Of a stretch of DNA of 59,610 bases, positions 51,921 through 59,610 are shown piece after piece; the first letter of the stretch is position 1; every line of letters begins with the position of its first letter. The notes under the pieces are model-generated. The model ran no database searches and was not told the origin of the DNA. It was given only the letters and a program-made list of their open reading frames with translations. The position numbers and the translations under genes are program-made. The stretch lies in contig NZ_FCNZ02000028.1 in assembly GCF_001544495.1 (NCBI RefSeq), positions 1 through 59,610 on the forward strand. The letters are read 5' to 3'. The stretch is from Caballeronia telluris. GTDB lineage: Bacteria; Pseudomonadota; Gammaproteobacteria; Burkholderiales; Burkholderiaceae.

Positions 51921-52823
51921 ATGCAGCAAAGCATGCAACAACTCGATATATTTGCCGACAGCCGCGACGTGGTACTGCGCAACGACGTCGTGGAGCAATT
52001 GCAGCGTCGCCATGCGGGGGGCGCGCGCGCCTCACTGACGCAGCTCGCCAGTGAATACCCTGCAGACAGCGCGCTGCCTGCGATGACGGTGCTTGTTCGC
52101 GAACTCGAGAACGAGTCAAGCCTTCCACTGGCCGACCACACGGAGCTAACCGCAGTCCGCCGACACCTTGAGGATGAAGTGACGCCTGCCGCCCAACGGG
52201 TGATGCCTGCACAGGACGCTCATGCATGGTCGACACCGTGCTGGCGCTCGCTCGCCGAGCGCGCTGCACCGCTGGTCTTTTGCAGGAGCCACACCGAAAG
52301 TCACGCCGCGCCGCTATGGCTCCGCGCAGGGGACTGGGCGGCAGCCACTGACGCCGTCAACACGATCGAATCGTGGTGGCGCATCCCGTCGCCACTCGCC
52401 TGGATGACCGAAGCGCGCTATCGAGGGGCCGGTCTCGATGCGGCGTGGCCGCTGTTAGTGGAAATGGCGTGGCTGGCACCGTCACGATTCGCCGCATTGA
52501 TTGCCAGGCTTCGGGACGCTTTGCTGGATGTGCTGCGTCGGCGCTTCGATGCTGAGTTTCCCGGCACAGGCGAAATCGAGGACTATGTTTGGTTTCCGGC
52601 CTGGCTACTCGTTGTCAAGCCAGCGCTCGCGGGTCGGCTGGGGGAGGCGCGCGTGCAGCGAGAGCTACCTGCGTCGCGTGCCACGGCCTTGCTCGGGGAG
52701 ATTTTGCGTCGCGAACATGAAGGCGACCAGCACGAATTGGTGAGCTTACGCGAAGAACTCAGCTGGCTGCATACGGGCCTGTTTGACGCATACATGGCAA
52801 CACGGAAAGTGCAGCATCGATGA
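51921..52823 (+). CDS. conserved hypothetical alpha-helical protein
   Basis: A 300-residue protein that I recognise only as a Burkholderia-type hypothetical. It opens with MQQSMQQLDIFADSRDVVLR and has predicted helices of about 30 residues along most of its length, in the manner of TPR-like repeats (LTQLASEYPADSALP, LGEARVQRELPASRA). No signal peptide, membrane segment or catalytic motif is seen. It lies 140 bp after the SET gene on the same strand and may be part of that unit. Confidence 0.7.
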   Translation: MQQSMQQLDIFADSRDVVLRNDVVEQLQRRHAGGARASLTQLASEYPADSALPAMTVLVRELENESSLPLADHTELTAVRRHLEDEVTPAAQRVMPAQDAHAWSTPCWRSLAERAAPLVFCRSHTESHAAPLWLRAGDWAAATDAVNTIESWWRIPSPLAWMTEARYRGAGLDAAWPLLVEMAWLAPSRFAALIARLRDALLDVLRRRFDAEFPGTGEIEDYVWFPAWLLVVKPALAGRLGEARVQRELPASRATALLGEILRREHEGDQHELVSLREELSWLHTGLFDAYMATRKVQHR

Positions 52824-53281
52824 CCGCATCCGCTCGCTTCACCGGCATGACCTTCACTTGCGAGCCAGCGGCCTTCGTAACAGGTGAGTTCGCTGACTTT
52901 CGTACCGTGCTGCCTTCGGCTGGATCTCGAAGCGCCTCCGACGAACTGCCTTTGTCCGCCCGCCGAGCGACCATCACCCGCGCGGCGCGGACAGCGGGCG
53001 CTGCGCGTAAAATACGAGGTCAGCCGCACACATGGGAACGGACTTGAACCGGTGCCAGCCAGCGAACGGTTCGAGGTCCGCTAGGATAGGCAATAAATGG
53101 CGGTAGAAAATTAGAGAGACTCGGGTGTACGGGATGGCCGCGTGCGGCGAAGTGTAGCGAGAAAGAGGCGTGAGGTGTGCGACGGTCGTTCATCGCGTAT
53201 GCTTTCCAGCTTTGTGCACACTCAACATTGACGACCGATTGGCTCGCTCCCCCTCCAAAGAGACGCGTGGAAACAAAAAAG
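52824..53281. other. 458-bp stretch between hypothetical and YhcG genes
   Basis: I see no certain gene. An ATGA overlap with the preceding stop starts a 75-codon frame (52820-53047), but its translation is Arg/Ala/Thr-rich with no domain. Near 53040 the minus strand has a T-arm-like GGTTCAAGTCC, but there is no acceptor stem or CCA, so this is not a tRNA. The GC content falls toward the YhcG start, which probably holds its promoter. Confidence 0.45.
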
Positions 53282-54436
53282 ATGACCGATGTGCTCGTGC
53301 CTGAAGGCGCCTACAGGGGCACGCTCAGCGATGTGGTCGCGCTCCTGGAAGACGGCCGGGGTGCCGCAGCGCGGAGCATCAATGCACTGATGACTGCGAC
53401 CTATTGGTTGGTCGGCCGTCGGATTATCGAATCGGAGCAGGGCGGGCAGGGGCGAGCTGAGTATGGGCAGGCGCTCTTGCAACGCCTGTCAGCGGATCTG
53501 ACGAAGCAGTTTGGAAGGGGCTTCGGCGCTGACAATCTGGAACTGATGCGCCTCTTCTACCAGAGCTATCCGCCGAGCGAGATTACCGAATCGGTGATTC
53601 GGAAATCTACGACCCGCGCCTCGCGAACAAAATCCGAATCACCGATTCGGAAATTCTCGCTCCAGCAGTTGGCTGAACGTTTTCCATTGTCCTGGACCCA
53701 TTACGTGCGACTAATGCGACGGACGCGATCGCCGGAAGAGCGGTCGTTCTACGAAGGCGAAGCGCTGCGTGGTGGATGGAGCGTGAGACAGCTCGAACGC
53801 CAGATCGGCAGTCAGTTTTACACCCGCACGTTGATGTCCAACGATAAGCGCGCAATGCTCGCCAAGGGCGCCGTCGCAGCTCCGGGCGACACGATGAAGC
53901 CCGAAGAAGCGATCAAAGACCCTTACGTTCTCGAGTTCCTTGACTTGAAGGACGAGTATTCGGAAAGCGACCTTGAGGACGCCCTCATCCACCGGCTCGA
54001 GGACTTCTTGCTTGAGCTGGGCGGCGACTTCACGTTCGTAGGGCGGCAGCGGCGATTGCGCATCGGAGACAGCTGGTTTCGTGTAGATCTGCTCTTCTTC
54101 CATCGACGACTGCGCTGTCTCGTAATCATCGATCTCAAACTGACCGAGCTGAATCATGCGGATGTCGGGCAGATGCACATGTACTGTAATTACGCGAAGG
54201 AACACTGGACACTGCCGGGCGAAAACCCGCCAGTCGGCCTGATCCTTTGTGCAAGAACCAACGAAGCGATCGCACGCTATGCGCTCGACGGCCTGCCCAA
54301 CAAGGTGCTTGCCGCCGAGTACCACACAGTGCTTCCCGACGAAAAATTGCTCGCGGAGGAGTTGGCGAAAACGCGTAGGGAATGGGAAGCGCAACATCCC
54401 GTTTTGCTCGACGGAGGCGATCGCTCTCCGGACTGA
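53282..54436 (+). CDS. DUF1016/YhcG-family PD-(D/E)XK nuclease
   Basis: A 384-residue protein of the YhcG (DUF1016) family. The N-domain (about 15-195) has LMTATYWLVGRRIIESEQ, RFPLSWTHYVRLMRR and EALRGGWSVRQLERQI. The C-terminal nuclease core has DLEDALIHRLEDFLLELGG, then FVGRQRRLRIGDSWFRVDLL and LVIIDLKLTEL, holding the Asp-(x)n-Asp-x-Lys active site. YhcG-type proteins are often found in defence or restriction-related islands. Two short inverted repeats lie in the linker. The ATG at 53282 is chosen because it lies at the family's usual start; GTG 53267 is possible. Confidence 0.9.
   Translation: MTDVLVPEGAYRGTLSDVVALLEDGRGAAARSINALMTATYWLVGRRIIESEQGGQGRAEYGQALLQRLSADLTKQFGRGFGADNLELMRLFYQSYPPSEITESVIRKSTTRASRTKSESPIRKFSLQQLAERFPLSWTHYVRLMRRTRSPEERSFYEGEALRGGWSVRQLERQIGSQFYTRTLMSNDKRAMLAKGAVAAPGDTMKPEEAIKDPYVLEFLDLKDEYSESDLEDALIHRLEDFLLELGGDFTFVGRQRRLRIGDSWFRVDLLFFHRRLRCLVIIDLKLTELNHADVGQMHMYCNYAKEHWTLPGENPPVGLILCARTNEAIARYALDGLPNKVLAAEYHTVLPDEKLLAEELAKTRREWEAQHPVLLDGGDRSPD
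53586..53650. repeat. inverted palindromic repeats inside the YhcG gene
   Basis: CCGAATCGGTGATTCGG (53586-53602) and its exact reverse complement CCGAATCACCGATTCGG (53634-53650) are 31 bp apart. Each is itself a palindrome, CCGAATC-NNN-GATTCGG. They encode the poorly conserved linker between the two halves of the N-domain. The four arms could form several hairpins. This looks like a small mobile-type palindromic insert or a site that can be inverted, not a normal coding region. Confidence 0.7.
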
Positions 54437-54512
54437 CAGACCGATAGCAGAGTTGTCACCTGCTCGCTGCTCCCCAACGCATTAGTCGTTGGTCTCTTGG
54501 TCGGCCTAGCGC

Positions 54513-54800
54513 CACCGATCCGAAAACGCTCATCCGCGCGGCGCGCGATTACGAGGCGACGCAGGCGCAGTTTGCGATGGAGTGTGCCCTGTCCGCGCTG
54601 CATTGATGGAGGCCGGCTACGGCTACGAAATCCCGGTAATTGACGTCGTCGATGCCTAGATGCCCTCGTTGCCGCGGCGCTCGCGGGTCGGGTTCCGAAG
54701 GCAGCGGTGGACGATTGCGTGCGACGCCTGATTCGCAATGCGGATTCGCTGGTGGGGCGAGCGTTGCACACGCGCATGGAAGCCGCCGCCGGGCCCTGAA
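54513..54800 (+). pseudogene. decayed C-terminal fragment of the helical gene at 56765
   Basis: The first part (frame reading DPKTLIRAARDYEATQAQFAM) matches DPKTLTRAARDFAVKQPSFAM at the C-terminus of the intact 56765-57970 gene. After frame changes the rest continues as GYGYEIPVIDVVDA and then ALVAAALAGRVPKAAVDDC, which also match. At least two frameshifts and a stop are present, and there is no start, so this is a relic of a second copy. Confidence 0.8.
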
Positions 54801-54976
54801 AAAGAGGAAGGGTATCGGCCGATGCAGCGCTTGCGCTGCTCACGCCTTCGCGTGAGTCCGGCATGGCCCCATCGTTCACAGCCAAGGCCCCAAGGCCGGT
54901 TACGCGCCCGCATCCTTCCTTGACTTCTCGAGAGCCTCGATACGCTGGTCTCAATGGATCAGGAGATGCACAGCGT

Positions 54977-55285
54977 ATGAAGACAATCGCAGTTGACCGA
55001 AAACATCACGTCCCCGCTACTTCGCCTGGCGTGCTCAAGCGGACCTCCCTGGAAGCTGACCGTGAACTCGCTCATTTACGGGAAGTGGTGACGGCAGTAC
55101 GTACAGCATCAGCTCCCTTGCCGATAAGCGTTCGTTACTGGCAGGCACGCCTCCATGAGCTTCGCATCGCCTACGCGTTGCTTCCCGTCCAAGTTGCCCG
55201 GCTGTCTGCACTTGAGCTTGACGTCGAAGAGCTCGCACAGAAACAGGTGGACGTCGGCGCGAGCGACGAACTCCGCGTGGCGTAG
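54977..55285 (+). CDS. hypothetical small helical protein
   Basis: A 102-residue protein without a recognised domain. I place the start at the ATG 11 bp after AGGAG; the open frame continues upstream but overlaps the decayed region. It is mostly helical, with DRELAHLREVVTAVRTASAP and VARLSALELDVEELAQKQ. It lies between two pseudogenes, so it may also be on the way to decay. Confidence 0.45.
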   Translation: MKTIAVDRKHHVPATSPGVLKRTSLEADRELAHLREVVTAVRTASAPLPISVRYWQARLHELRIAYALLPVQVARLSALELDVEELAQKQVDVGASDELRVA

Positions 55286-55319
55286 ATTCGTGGCGCCCAT
55301 TGCGTTACTACAAAAATCG

Positions 55320-55334
55320 ATATGTAGTACATAT
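55320..55334. promoter_or_regulatory. AT-rich palindrome upstream of the tetR relic
   Basis: ATATGTA-G-TACATAT is a perfect 7-bp dyad in an AT-rich gap. Operators of TetR regulators have this size and shape, and a TetR relic follows 225 bp downstream. Confidence 0.4.
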
Positions 55335-55411
55335 GAGTACGATCGCTGGACTACCGAATGGACTCGCTCCGACGACGCTAGTCGCCAGTGGCAAGCCACC
55401 GCCATTAAATG

Positions 55412-55441
55412 CAAGCGTGATAATAGTAATTATCACGCTTG
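55412..55441. repeat. strong 13-bp inverted repeat
   Basis: CAAGCGTGATAAT (55412-55424) and ATTATCACGCTTG (55429-55441) are exact complements with a 4-nt AGTA loop, the longest perfect dyad in the gaps of this window. There is no T-run after it. It could be a repressor site, a partition-type site or the end of a lost element. Confidence 0.75.
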
Positions 55442-55558
55442 AAAGATTTGTAATATAAGTCTCGGGCACCGTGGAACTGACTCCCGAGGCCTCCACTGCC
55501 ACCCTTGAGCGCCGCGCGCACAATCCACGTGTATCCAGCATCGCCGGAGGCGACGACC

Positions 55559-56172
55559 ATGAAAGGAGCCGAGAACCAGAAGAGATCCCGGGGCGCAAGC
55601 GTCGGTGCATCCTGGAGGGCGGCGACACAGCAGTTTTCAACCTGCGGACTGTCGGGGGCCCGCGTCGACGCCATTGCCACGGCCGCGGATAGCAACGAGC
55701 GGATGCTCTATTACTACTTCCAAAGCAAGGAAGGCCTGTACGTCGCAGCCCTCGAGACGATGTATGCGGAATTCGCGCGTCATGAGGTGAGCCTTGACCT
55801 CGCGGGACTGCAGCCTGCCGCCGCGATACGAACGCTTGCGCTTTCATCTGGGATTACTTGCGGGCGAATCCGAGGTGGTTGAAGCTCATCAACGACGAAA
55901 ATCTGCGTGAAGGGCGATAGCTCAAGCGGTCGCCGAAACTGACCGAGGCGATTTCGCCCGTGATCGACTTGGTGCCCGCGACTTTGGCGCGCGGGGCAGC
56001 CACTGGGGATTTGCGGGCCCGATGTGGACGCGCTGGGTTTCCACGTCACGCTGGCCGCAATGGGTTACTGCCGGTTTCCAATCGGTTCACCCTGAAAGCG
56101 TTTGTCGGACGGGACTACACCGAACCGTCGGTCATCGAGGCGGTGACTGAGTTGCAAGTCAAGAGATGCTGA
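55559..56172 (+). pseudogene. frameshifted TetR-family regulator
   Basis: The TetR N-domain can be read in pieces: a frame with CILE, then after one extra G in a run at about 55618 the frame ATQQFSTCGLSGARVDAIAT and LYYYFQSKEGLYVAALE. After a shift near 55845 comes FIWDYLRANPRWLKLINDEN, and a further piece ends in NRFTLKAFVGRDYTEPSVIE. Together they make one TetR regulator of about 200 residues broken by three or more frameshifts, so it is not functional. Base errors in the sequence are the only alternative, and several would be needed. Confidence 0.8.
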
Positions 56173-56299
56173 TTGCATATTTGCAGCCGGCGTCGCCAGG
56201 CGCATCGCCTTGCGCTTCGCGTCTTCCCCGGAAGTTATTGCCGCGCCGACGCGTGATCGACGGACGACCGACCGGTCCGATACTGCCGACGAGTTCGCG

Positions 56300-56415
56300 C
56301 GCTGCTTCGCGATCGCTTCGCGGGCCTTGACCGGCGAGGCTGTCGAGATCGGCGCCGCGATGACGGTCAAGTTCTCCACCGGTAAGGCCTTCACGGCGCG
56401 GTCAACGCGTCTTGA
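56300..56415 (+). pseudogene. HU C-terminal relic
   Basis: The frame TGEAVEIGAAMTVKFSTGKA corresponds to TGEAIDIAAAKTVKFTAGKG of the intact HU at 50680. A frameshift then restores the VNxS/A end with stop (VNAS). The N-terminal part is missing or beyond recognition. The paralogue of the small basic gene lies just after it, as at the intact locus. Confidence 0.75.
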
Positions 56416-56456
56416 CGTCTCGAGACTTCAGGCGTGGGCGAATGCACGCGGCCGGA

Positions 56457-56657
56457 TCAAAACAACTGGCTCTCAAGCGGAAGCAGATTGGCCAGTTTGA
56501 CGGCCGTCAGTCGCTCGCGCCCATCGGGATGAATCGAGCGGATCATGACGCGCTGACCGCGCGCTTCACCTAAAATCTCGACGATGCGATCGCGGTAATG
56601 CGCCAGCGTGCCGCGTGACGGTTTTCGCTTCGTGCGAAGGCGAGTCGATGAGGGCAT
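56457..56657 (-). CDS. conserved small basic protein, paralogue of the gene at 51042
   Basis: A 66-residue protein beginning MPSSTRLRTKRKPSRGTLAH, with DRIVEILGEARGQRVMIRSI and ending NLLPLESQLF; it matches the copy at 51042 through its length. The start is set by that match, not by the 39-codon longer frame. It survived while the neighbouring HU decayed, so it may have its own function. Function unknown to me. Confidence 0.7.
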   Translation of the reverse strand: MPSSTRLRTKRKPSRGTLAHYRDRIVEILGEARGQRVMIRSIHPDGRERLTAVKLANLLPLESQLF

Positions 56658-56764
56658 AAGCGAGCGGTAGCATGTGTCGCTCCGATTATGCCAAGCTTTC
56701 GCCTGCCGCGCGTATCCGTCGACGCACACCGGCACACCGACAACTAGGCCTATGGTGAAGTCGC

Positions 56765-57970
56765 ATGCCAGCACATAAATGGACTTTCGCGCCTCGCTTC
56801 AGACGCTCGGCGTTCGGGTGGAGATCGGCGCTGCCGATCCAGCGTATCAAAGAAGCGATATCTGAAATCCGTTCTGCCGCACGCGTCGCCCCAGTGCTGG
56901 GCGCAGAGGGCGCAGTCCTGCTGCTCGAAAAATTGTCGCCTGCACTCGAGCAGGTTGACAGTTCCTCGGGCGCTCTGGGCAGCGCCGTCAATCGCGCAAT
57001 CGATGTGCTGGTGCCGGTGATCGCCGCGGCCGACGTGCCGCAAGCGGTGCGGGACCGCTGGTTAGAACGGCTGTTCAAAGCGTTACAAGAGGATCAGATG
57101 CCGTACATCGAGAGTCTGGGCGAACACTGGGGCACATTATGTGTCACGCCCGAGCTCGCTTCTCGATGGGCAGACCAATTATTGCCGCTTACCCGGCAAG
57201 TTGTGCAGGCGGACGAGTACGGATTTTTCGTCGGGACCATACCGTGTTTGAGCGCATTACACGCGGCCGGTCGCTTCGATGAGGTGCTGGAGCTTGTCAG
57301 TCATGTCAGTCATGACCGACTCAAACTCTGGTGGTATCGCCGGTGGGCGGTCGAGTCCCTCGTTTCGCTCGGCCGCCCCGGCGACGCGGTCAGTCTGGCG
57401 GAATCGAGCCGTGGACTCAACGCCCCGGAAGGCGACATCGCCCGGCGTTGCGAGGCGATTCTTCTTGACTGTGGGATGGCCGAGGAGGCTTATCAGCGCT
57501 ACGCGCTCGCTGCCAATCGGGCAGGGACCTACCTTGCGACCTTTCGGGCAATCGCAAAGAAGTATCCCGATCGTGCGCCGCAAAGCATTCTTGCCGATCT
57601 CATTGAATCGGAGCCTGGCTCGCTAGGCAAATGGTTCGCCGCAGCGAAAGACGCGGGTTTGCTGGATATTGCGCTTTCGCTTGCGAAGAATCACCCGACA
57701 GACCCGAAAACGCTCACGCGCGCGGCGCGCGATTTTGCAGTGAAGCAGCCGTCATTCGCAATGGCCTGCGGACTGTTCGCTTTGCGATGGATGGATGCCG
57801 GCTACGGTTACGAGATAGCGCCTATCGATGTGCTCGACGCTTACGACGCGACGGTCAAGGCCGCGGCGGCAGCGGGCGTTCCGGCGCCGGACGTGCAGGC
57901 TCGTGTGCGACAACTCGTCGGAGCGCCTTCCTCGCTTATCGCGAAGGTGCTCGCAACAACACTGGCCTGA
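56765..57970 (+). CDS. conserved hypothetical helical-repeat protein
   Basis: A 401-residue protein that is almost wholly helical, with ISEIRSAARVAPVLGAEGAV, ALQEDQMPYIESLGEHWGTL and LSALHAAGRFDEVLELVSHV as examples of antiparallel helix pairs. This suggests a TPR/ARM-like scaffold. No catalytic residues stand out. A second, decayed copy of its C-terminal part lies at 54513-54800. It is divergent from the small basic gene. I do not recognise a family function. Confidence 0.7.
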   Translation: MPAHKWTFAPRFRRSAFGWRSALPIQRIKEAISEIRSAARVAPVLGAEGAVLLLEKLSPALEQVDSSSGALGSAVNRAIDVLVPVIAAADVPQAVRDRWLERLFKALQEDQMPYIESLGEHWGTLCVTPELASRWADQLLPLTRQVVQADEYGFFVGTIPCLSALHAAGRFDEVLELVSHVSHDRLKLWWYRRWAVESLVSLGRPGDAVSLAESSRGLNAPEGDIARRCEAILLDCGMAEEAYQRYALAANRAGTYLATFRAIAKKYPDRAPQSILADLIESEPGSLGKWFAAAKDAGLLDIALSLAKNHPTDPKTLTRAARDFAVKQPSFAMACGLFALRWMDAGYGYEIAPIDVLDAYDATVKAAAAAGVPAPDVQARVRQLVGAPSSLIAKVLATTLA

Positions 57971-58029
57971 CCTCCGCACTGCGGACGCGACGAACCGGGC
58001 GGCTGCATTGAAGCCGACGCGCGACCCAG

Positions 58030-59370
58030 TCAGAGCATTACTGCTTTGTGCAGTAGCTCGAGTGCCGTCAACTCGTCTAACCGACCGGTGCGCGCTTTGC
58101 CCGCCAGCGTCTTGAGCAGCGCTTCCGCTATTGGCGAGATACCATCCAGACTCTGCAGACTTGTTGCCGAGGCCGGTGGAAACTCAGCGTTCGCGAGTGC
58201 GCGTGCCGGTACGCGGTCACCGTCGTCTTCCACGGCGTGTGCATCGGTTGTCGCGGGTTGTTCAGTCTCGTTCGTCGCGAAGGCCCCCGCCATCTTTACA
58301 CTACGGATCTGAGGCTCGGTTAGAATCGGGGCCTGTTCACTCTCCGGGGTAGCCGACGGCGTCTCGCTTGCCCGCGGAGTAGGAGCCGATACGTTCAGTG
58401 CGCCGGCGTCAACGGTGGCTGCGCGAGACGCTTGCTCTTGAGCGCTCGCGCGAGCGCGTGACGCGGGCGCGAGTAAAACTGAGACGGACTCGGGAATTTC
58501 CGCTTCGGAACGCGGCTGGTCCAACCAGCCAGTTGGCAAACCAAGCCGCTCCGTAAAGCGGTTCGCCTCTGCCTCGTCCATGCGCTTCTTGCCGTGCAGT
58601 CGATGCGCCATGTTGGATCCGGTCATACCCATGACGAGACCGAGCTTGGCTTTCGATCCGTTGCGCCCGGTGAGCACATGAAGATTCGCGCGTCGGATGC
58701 TCTCGACCGTGGCGCCATCGTGGAGGCTCAATTGTTGGGGCGATGCTGCTTCGATTGTTGCGCGTCGACCGGAAGCGGTTTTTGCAGCGGCTTTGCCGGT
58801 TGTCTGCTTGCCCAGTTGAGCTTGACCGGTCTTCGCATTGCTATGCGGGTTCTTCGCTTTCTGAGATGGCATTTTTGCATCCTCGGACGCACCGTCCGCA
58901 ACAAACAACTGTTCTTGTGTGACTGGAACGGCCGGTGCCGATGCCGTCAGCGTCTTGGCGTCGTCGTCCACGTCGTCGTCCGTTCGAACAAACTCGAGGG
59001 GCGATTTCAAGCGAGCAATGAGTTCCGGCGAAAGGGCAGGGTAGGGCTGATCGAAAAACCCATGAGGCAGACCGAGCGCGGTCTCCATGTGGAAGGCAGT
59101 CTCGGGCGTGAATCTTTCGCCCTTCGTAAGCTCCGCGACACGCGATAGAGTGGAATCCAGCGCCAACGCGATATTCTCAGCGCCGACCGCATTGACCAAA
59201 AAGTGAAACGACCGCGTCTTGATGATGGAGGCCGTCGCAGCGGGCTCTTTAGAAGGCGGCTGAGAGGACGTACGGTTGCGGGAGGAGAAATTGGGTTTAG
59301 ACAGGTGATGAGGCTGCCGGCTGTTCGCCTTTTCTCGGTACCCCGCATTTCGCCCGCGGGTCTGACTCAT
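58030..59370 (-). CDS. hypothetical DNA-binding-like protein with two similar domains
   Basis: A 446-residue protein. A first domain (about 52-110) reads FLVNAVGAENIALALDSTLS and ends ALGLPHGFFDQPYP. A second (about 205-275) has SKAKLGLVMGMTGSNMAHRL and ends RLGLPTGWLDQPRS. The shared end LGLPxGxxDQP and the Cro/XRE-like helix spacing before it suggest tandem helix-turn-helix-type domains. The links and the C-terminal third are low-complexity Ala/Thr/Pro/Ser. Such proteins occur on Burkholderia plasmids, function not known to me. Confidence 0.65.
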   Translation of the reverse strand: MSQTRGRNAGYREKANSRQPHHLSKPNFSSRNRTSSQPPSKEPAATASIIKTRSFHFLVNAVGAENIALALDSTLSRVAELTKGERFTPETAFHMETALGLPHGFFDQPYPALSPELIARLKSPLEFVRTDDDVDDDAKTLTASAPAVPVTQEQLFVADGASEDAKMPSQKAKNPHSNAKTGQAQLGKQTTGKAAAKTASGRRATIEAASPQQLSLHDGATVESIRRANLHVLTGRNGSKAKLGLVMGMTGSNMAHRLHGKKRMDEAEANRFTERLGLPTGWLDQPRSEAEIPESVSVLLAPASRARASAQEQASRAATVDAGALNVSAPTPRASETPSATPESEQAPILTEPQIRSVKMAGAFATNETEQPATTDAHAVEDDGDRVPARALANAEFPPASATSLQSLDGISPIAEALLKTLAGKARTGRLDELTALELLHKAVML

Positions 59371-59509
59371 AGCTTTAGCTCCAGTGCGGCGCGTTGACTT
59401 TTCACTCCAGATTATAAGCGAGGGATGGTCAGCTGCCGCAATGCGAAAAGCTGCTGGAAACCCGTCTCGACAGCCGATAGCGCAGCGTCATGATGGTGGT
59501 CGCGTCCTC

Positions 59510-59566
59510 GGCCTTATGCGAAGCTTTCCATAAGGCCGATTATGCCAAGTCGTTGATTATGGAAAG
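59510..59566. repeat. iteron-like repeat cluster at right edge
   Basis: Within 57 bp there are four copies of the motif TTATGSMAAG: TTATGCGAAG (59514), TTATGCCAAG (59540), TTATGGAAAG (59557) and one inverted, CTTTCCATAA (59524). The first and inverted copies sit in a larger dyad, GGCCTTATG (59510-59518) with CATAAGGCC (59529-59537). The 14-bp word CCGATTATGCCAAG (59536-59549) recurs exactly at 56682-56695. Repeats of this size are typical of replication or partition protein sites, or of recombinase sites. The window ends soon after. Confidence 0.6.
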
Positions 59567-59610
59567 TAGCAGGCCGGAACTCGCCCCGAGATCTGATGGA
59601 AAGCGGCAAG

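Noticed and set aside
52820..53047. 75-codon ORF coupled by ATGA to the hypothetical gene at 51921
   Set aside because: Translation is low-complexity with no domain. The overlap alone is weak evidence, since ATGA occurs often in GC-rich DNA.
53018..53100. tRNA-like T-arm (GGTTCAAGTCC on the minus strand, GGTTCGAGGTCC on the plus strand)
   Set aside because: No complementary acceptor stem, no anticodon arm at the right distance and no CCA end on either strand.

Overview
The window is high-GC DNA whose genes look like a Burkholderia-group betaproteobacterium (Burkholderia, Paraburkholderia or Caballeronia), probably a plasmid, chromid or other accessory replicon. The evidence is gene content: KfrA, a phage-type integrase, duplicated ribbon-helix-helix genes, an HU paralogue beside a SET methyltransferase, two toxin-antitoxin loci and a DUF1016/YhcG nuclease bracket about 45 kb of tightly packed catabolic operons. 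No rRNA, tRNA or CRISPR was found, and no complete insertion sequence.

Layout. (1) 0.4-3.5 kb: DUF1488 protein, tyrosine recombinase, divergent kfrA, and a TTG-started RHH protein. (2) 4.0-13.3 kb: a gntR-leuC-like-leuD-like operon reads left. A NitT/TauT-type ABC importer, an isocitrate-lyase/PEP-mutase-family lyase, a DUF6282 hydrolase and a TauD-like dioxygenase read right. The pairing of an aconitase-type hydratase with a PEP-mutase-type lyase resembles the dimethylmaleate hydratase / 2,3-dimethylmalate lyase pair. (3) 13.4-18.6 kb: a leftward operon citE2-MFS-citE1-CaiB-gntR, as expected for activating a hydroxy-diacid to its CoA ester and cleaving it. (4) 18.8-29.3 kb: LysR, AtuA, DUF4387, flavin reductase, amidohydrolase, MFS and a luciferase-type monooxygenase. 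Facing them are lumazine synthase, iron-dependent alcohol dehydrogenase, a second flavin reductase and a second LysR. (5) 29.5-37.9 kb: a second AtuA-DUF4387-monooxygenase set, two tandem MHS transporters, an MBL-fold hydrolase and a succinate-semialdehyde-type dehydrogenase. (6) 37.9-42.1 kb: LacI regulator, HisD-family dehydrogenase, SDR and a 3-hydroxyacyl-CoA-dehydrogenase-like protein. (7) 42.5-43.2 kb: a VapBC pair. (8) 43.6-49.5 kb: IclR, a polar-amino-acid-type ABC importer and two FAD oxidoreductases. (9) 49.7-59.6 kb: a replicon-maintenance or genome-scar region with orphan antitoxin, a chimeric toxin/KfrA ORF, RHH, HU, SET, YhcG, helical proteins and several decayed copies of these same genes. 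An iteron-like repeat cluster lies at the right edge.

Working model for 18.8-37.9 kb (inference): FMN-dependent monooxygenases fed by dedicated flavin reductases and an extra lumazine synthase oxidise an imported compound. An MBL hydrolase and/or an Amidohydro_2 hydrolase open a lactone or similar ring. The iron ADH and aldehyde dehydrogenase then carry the product to a diacid. The MBL + Fe-ADH + SSADH combination mirrors the Agrobacterium gamma-butyrolactone (blcABC/attKLM) pathway, but no published operon known to me joins it to duplicated AtuA/DUF4387/luciferase-type genes. This is the best candidate for an undescribed system here.
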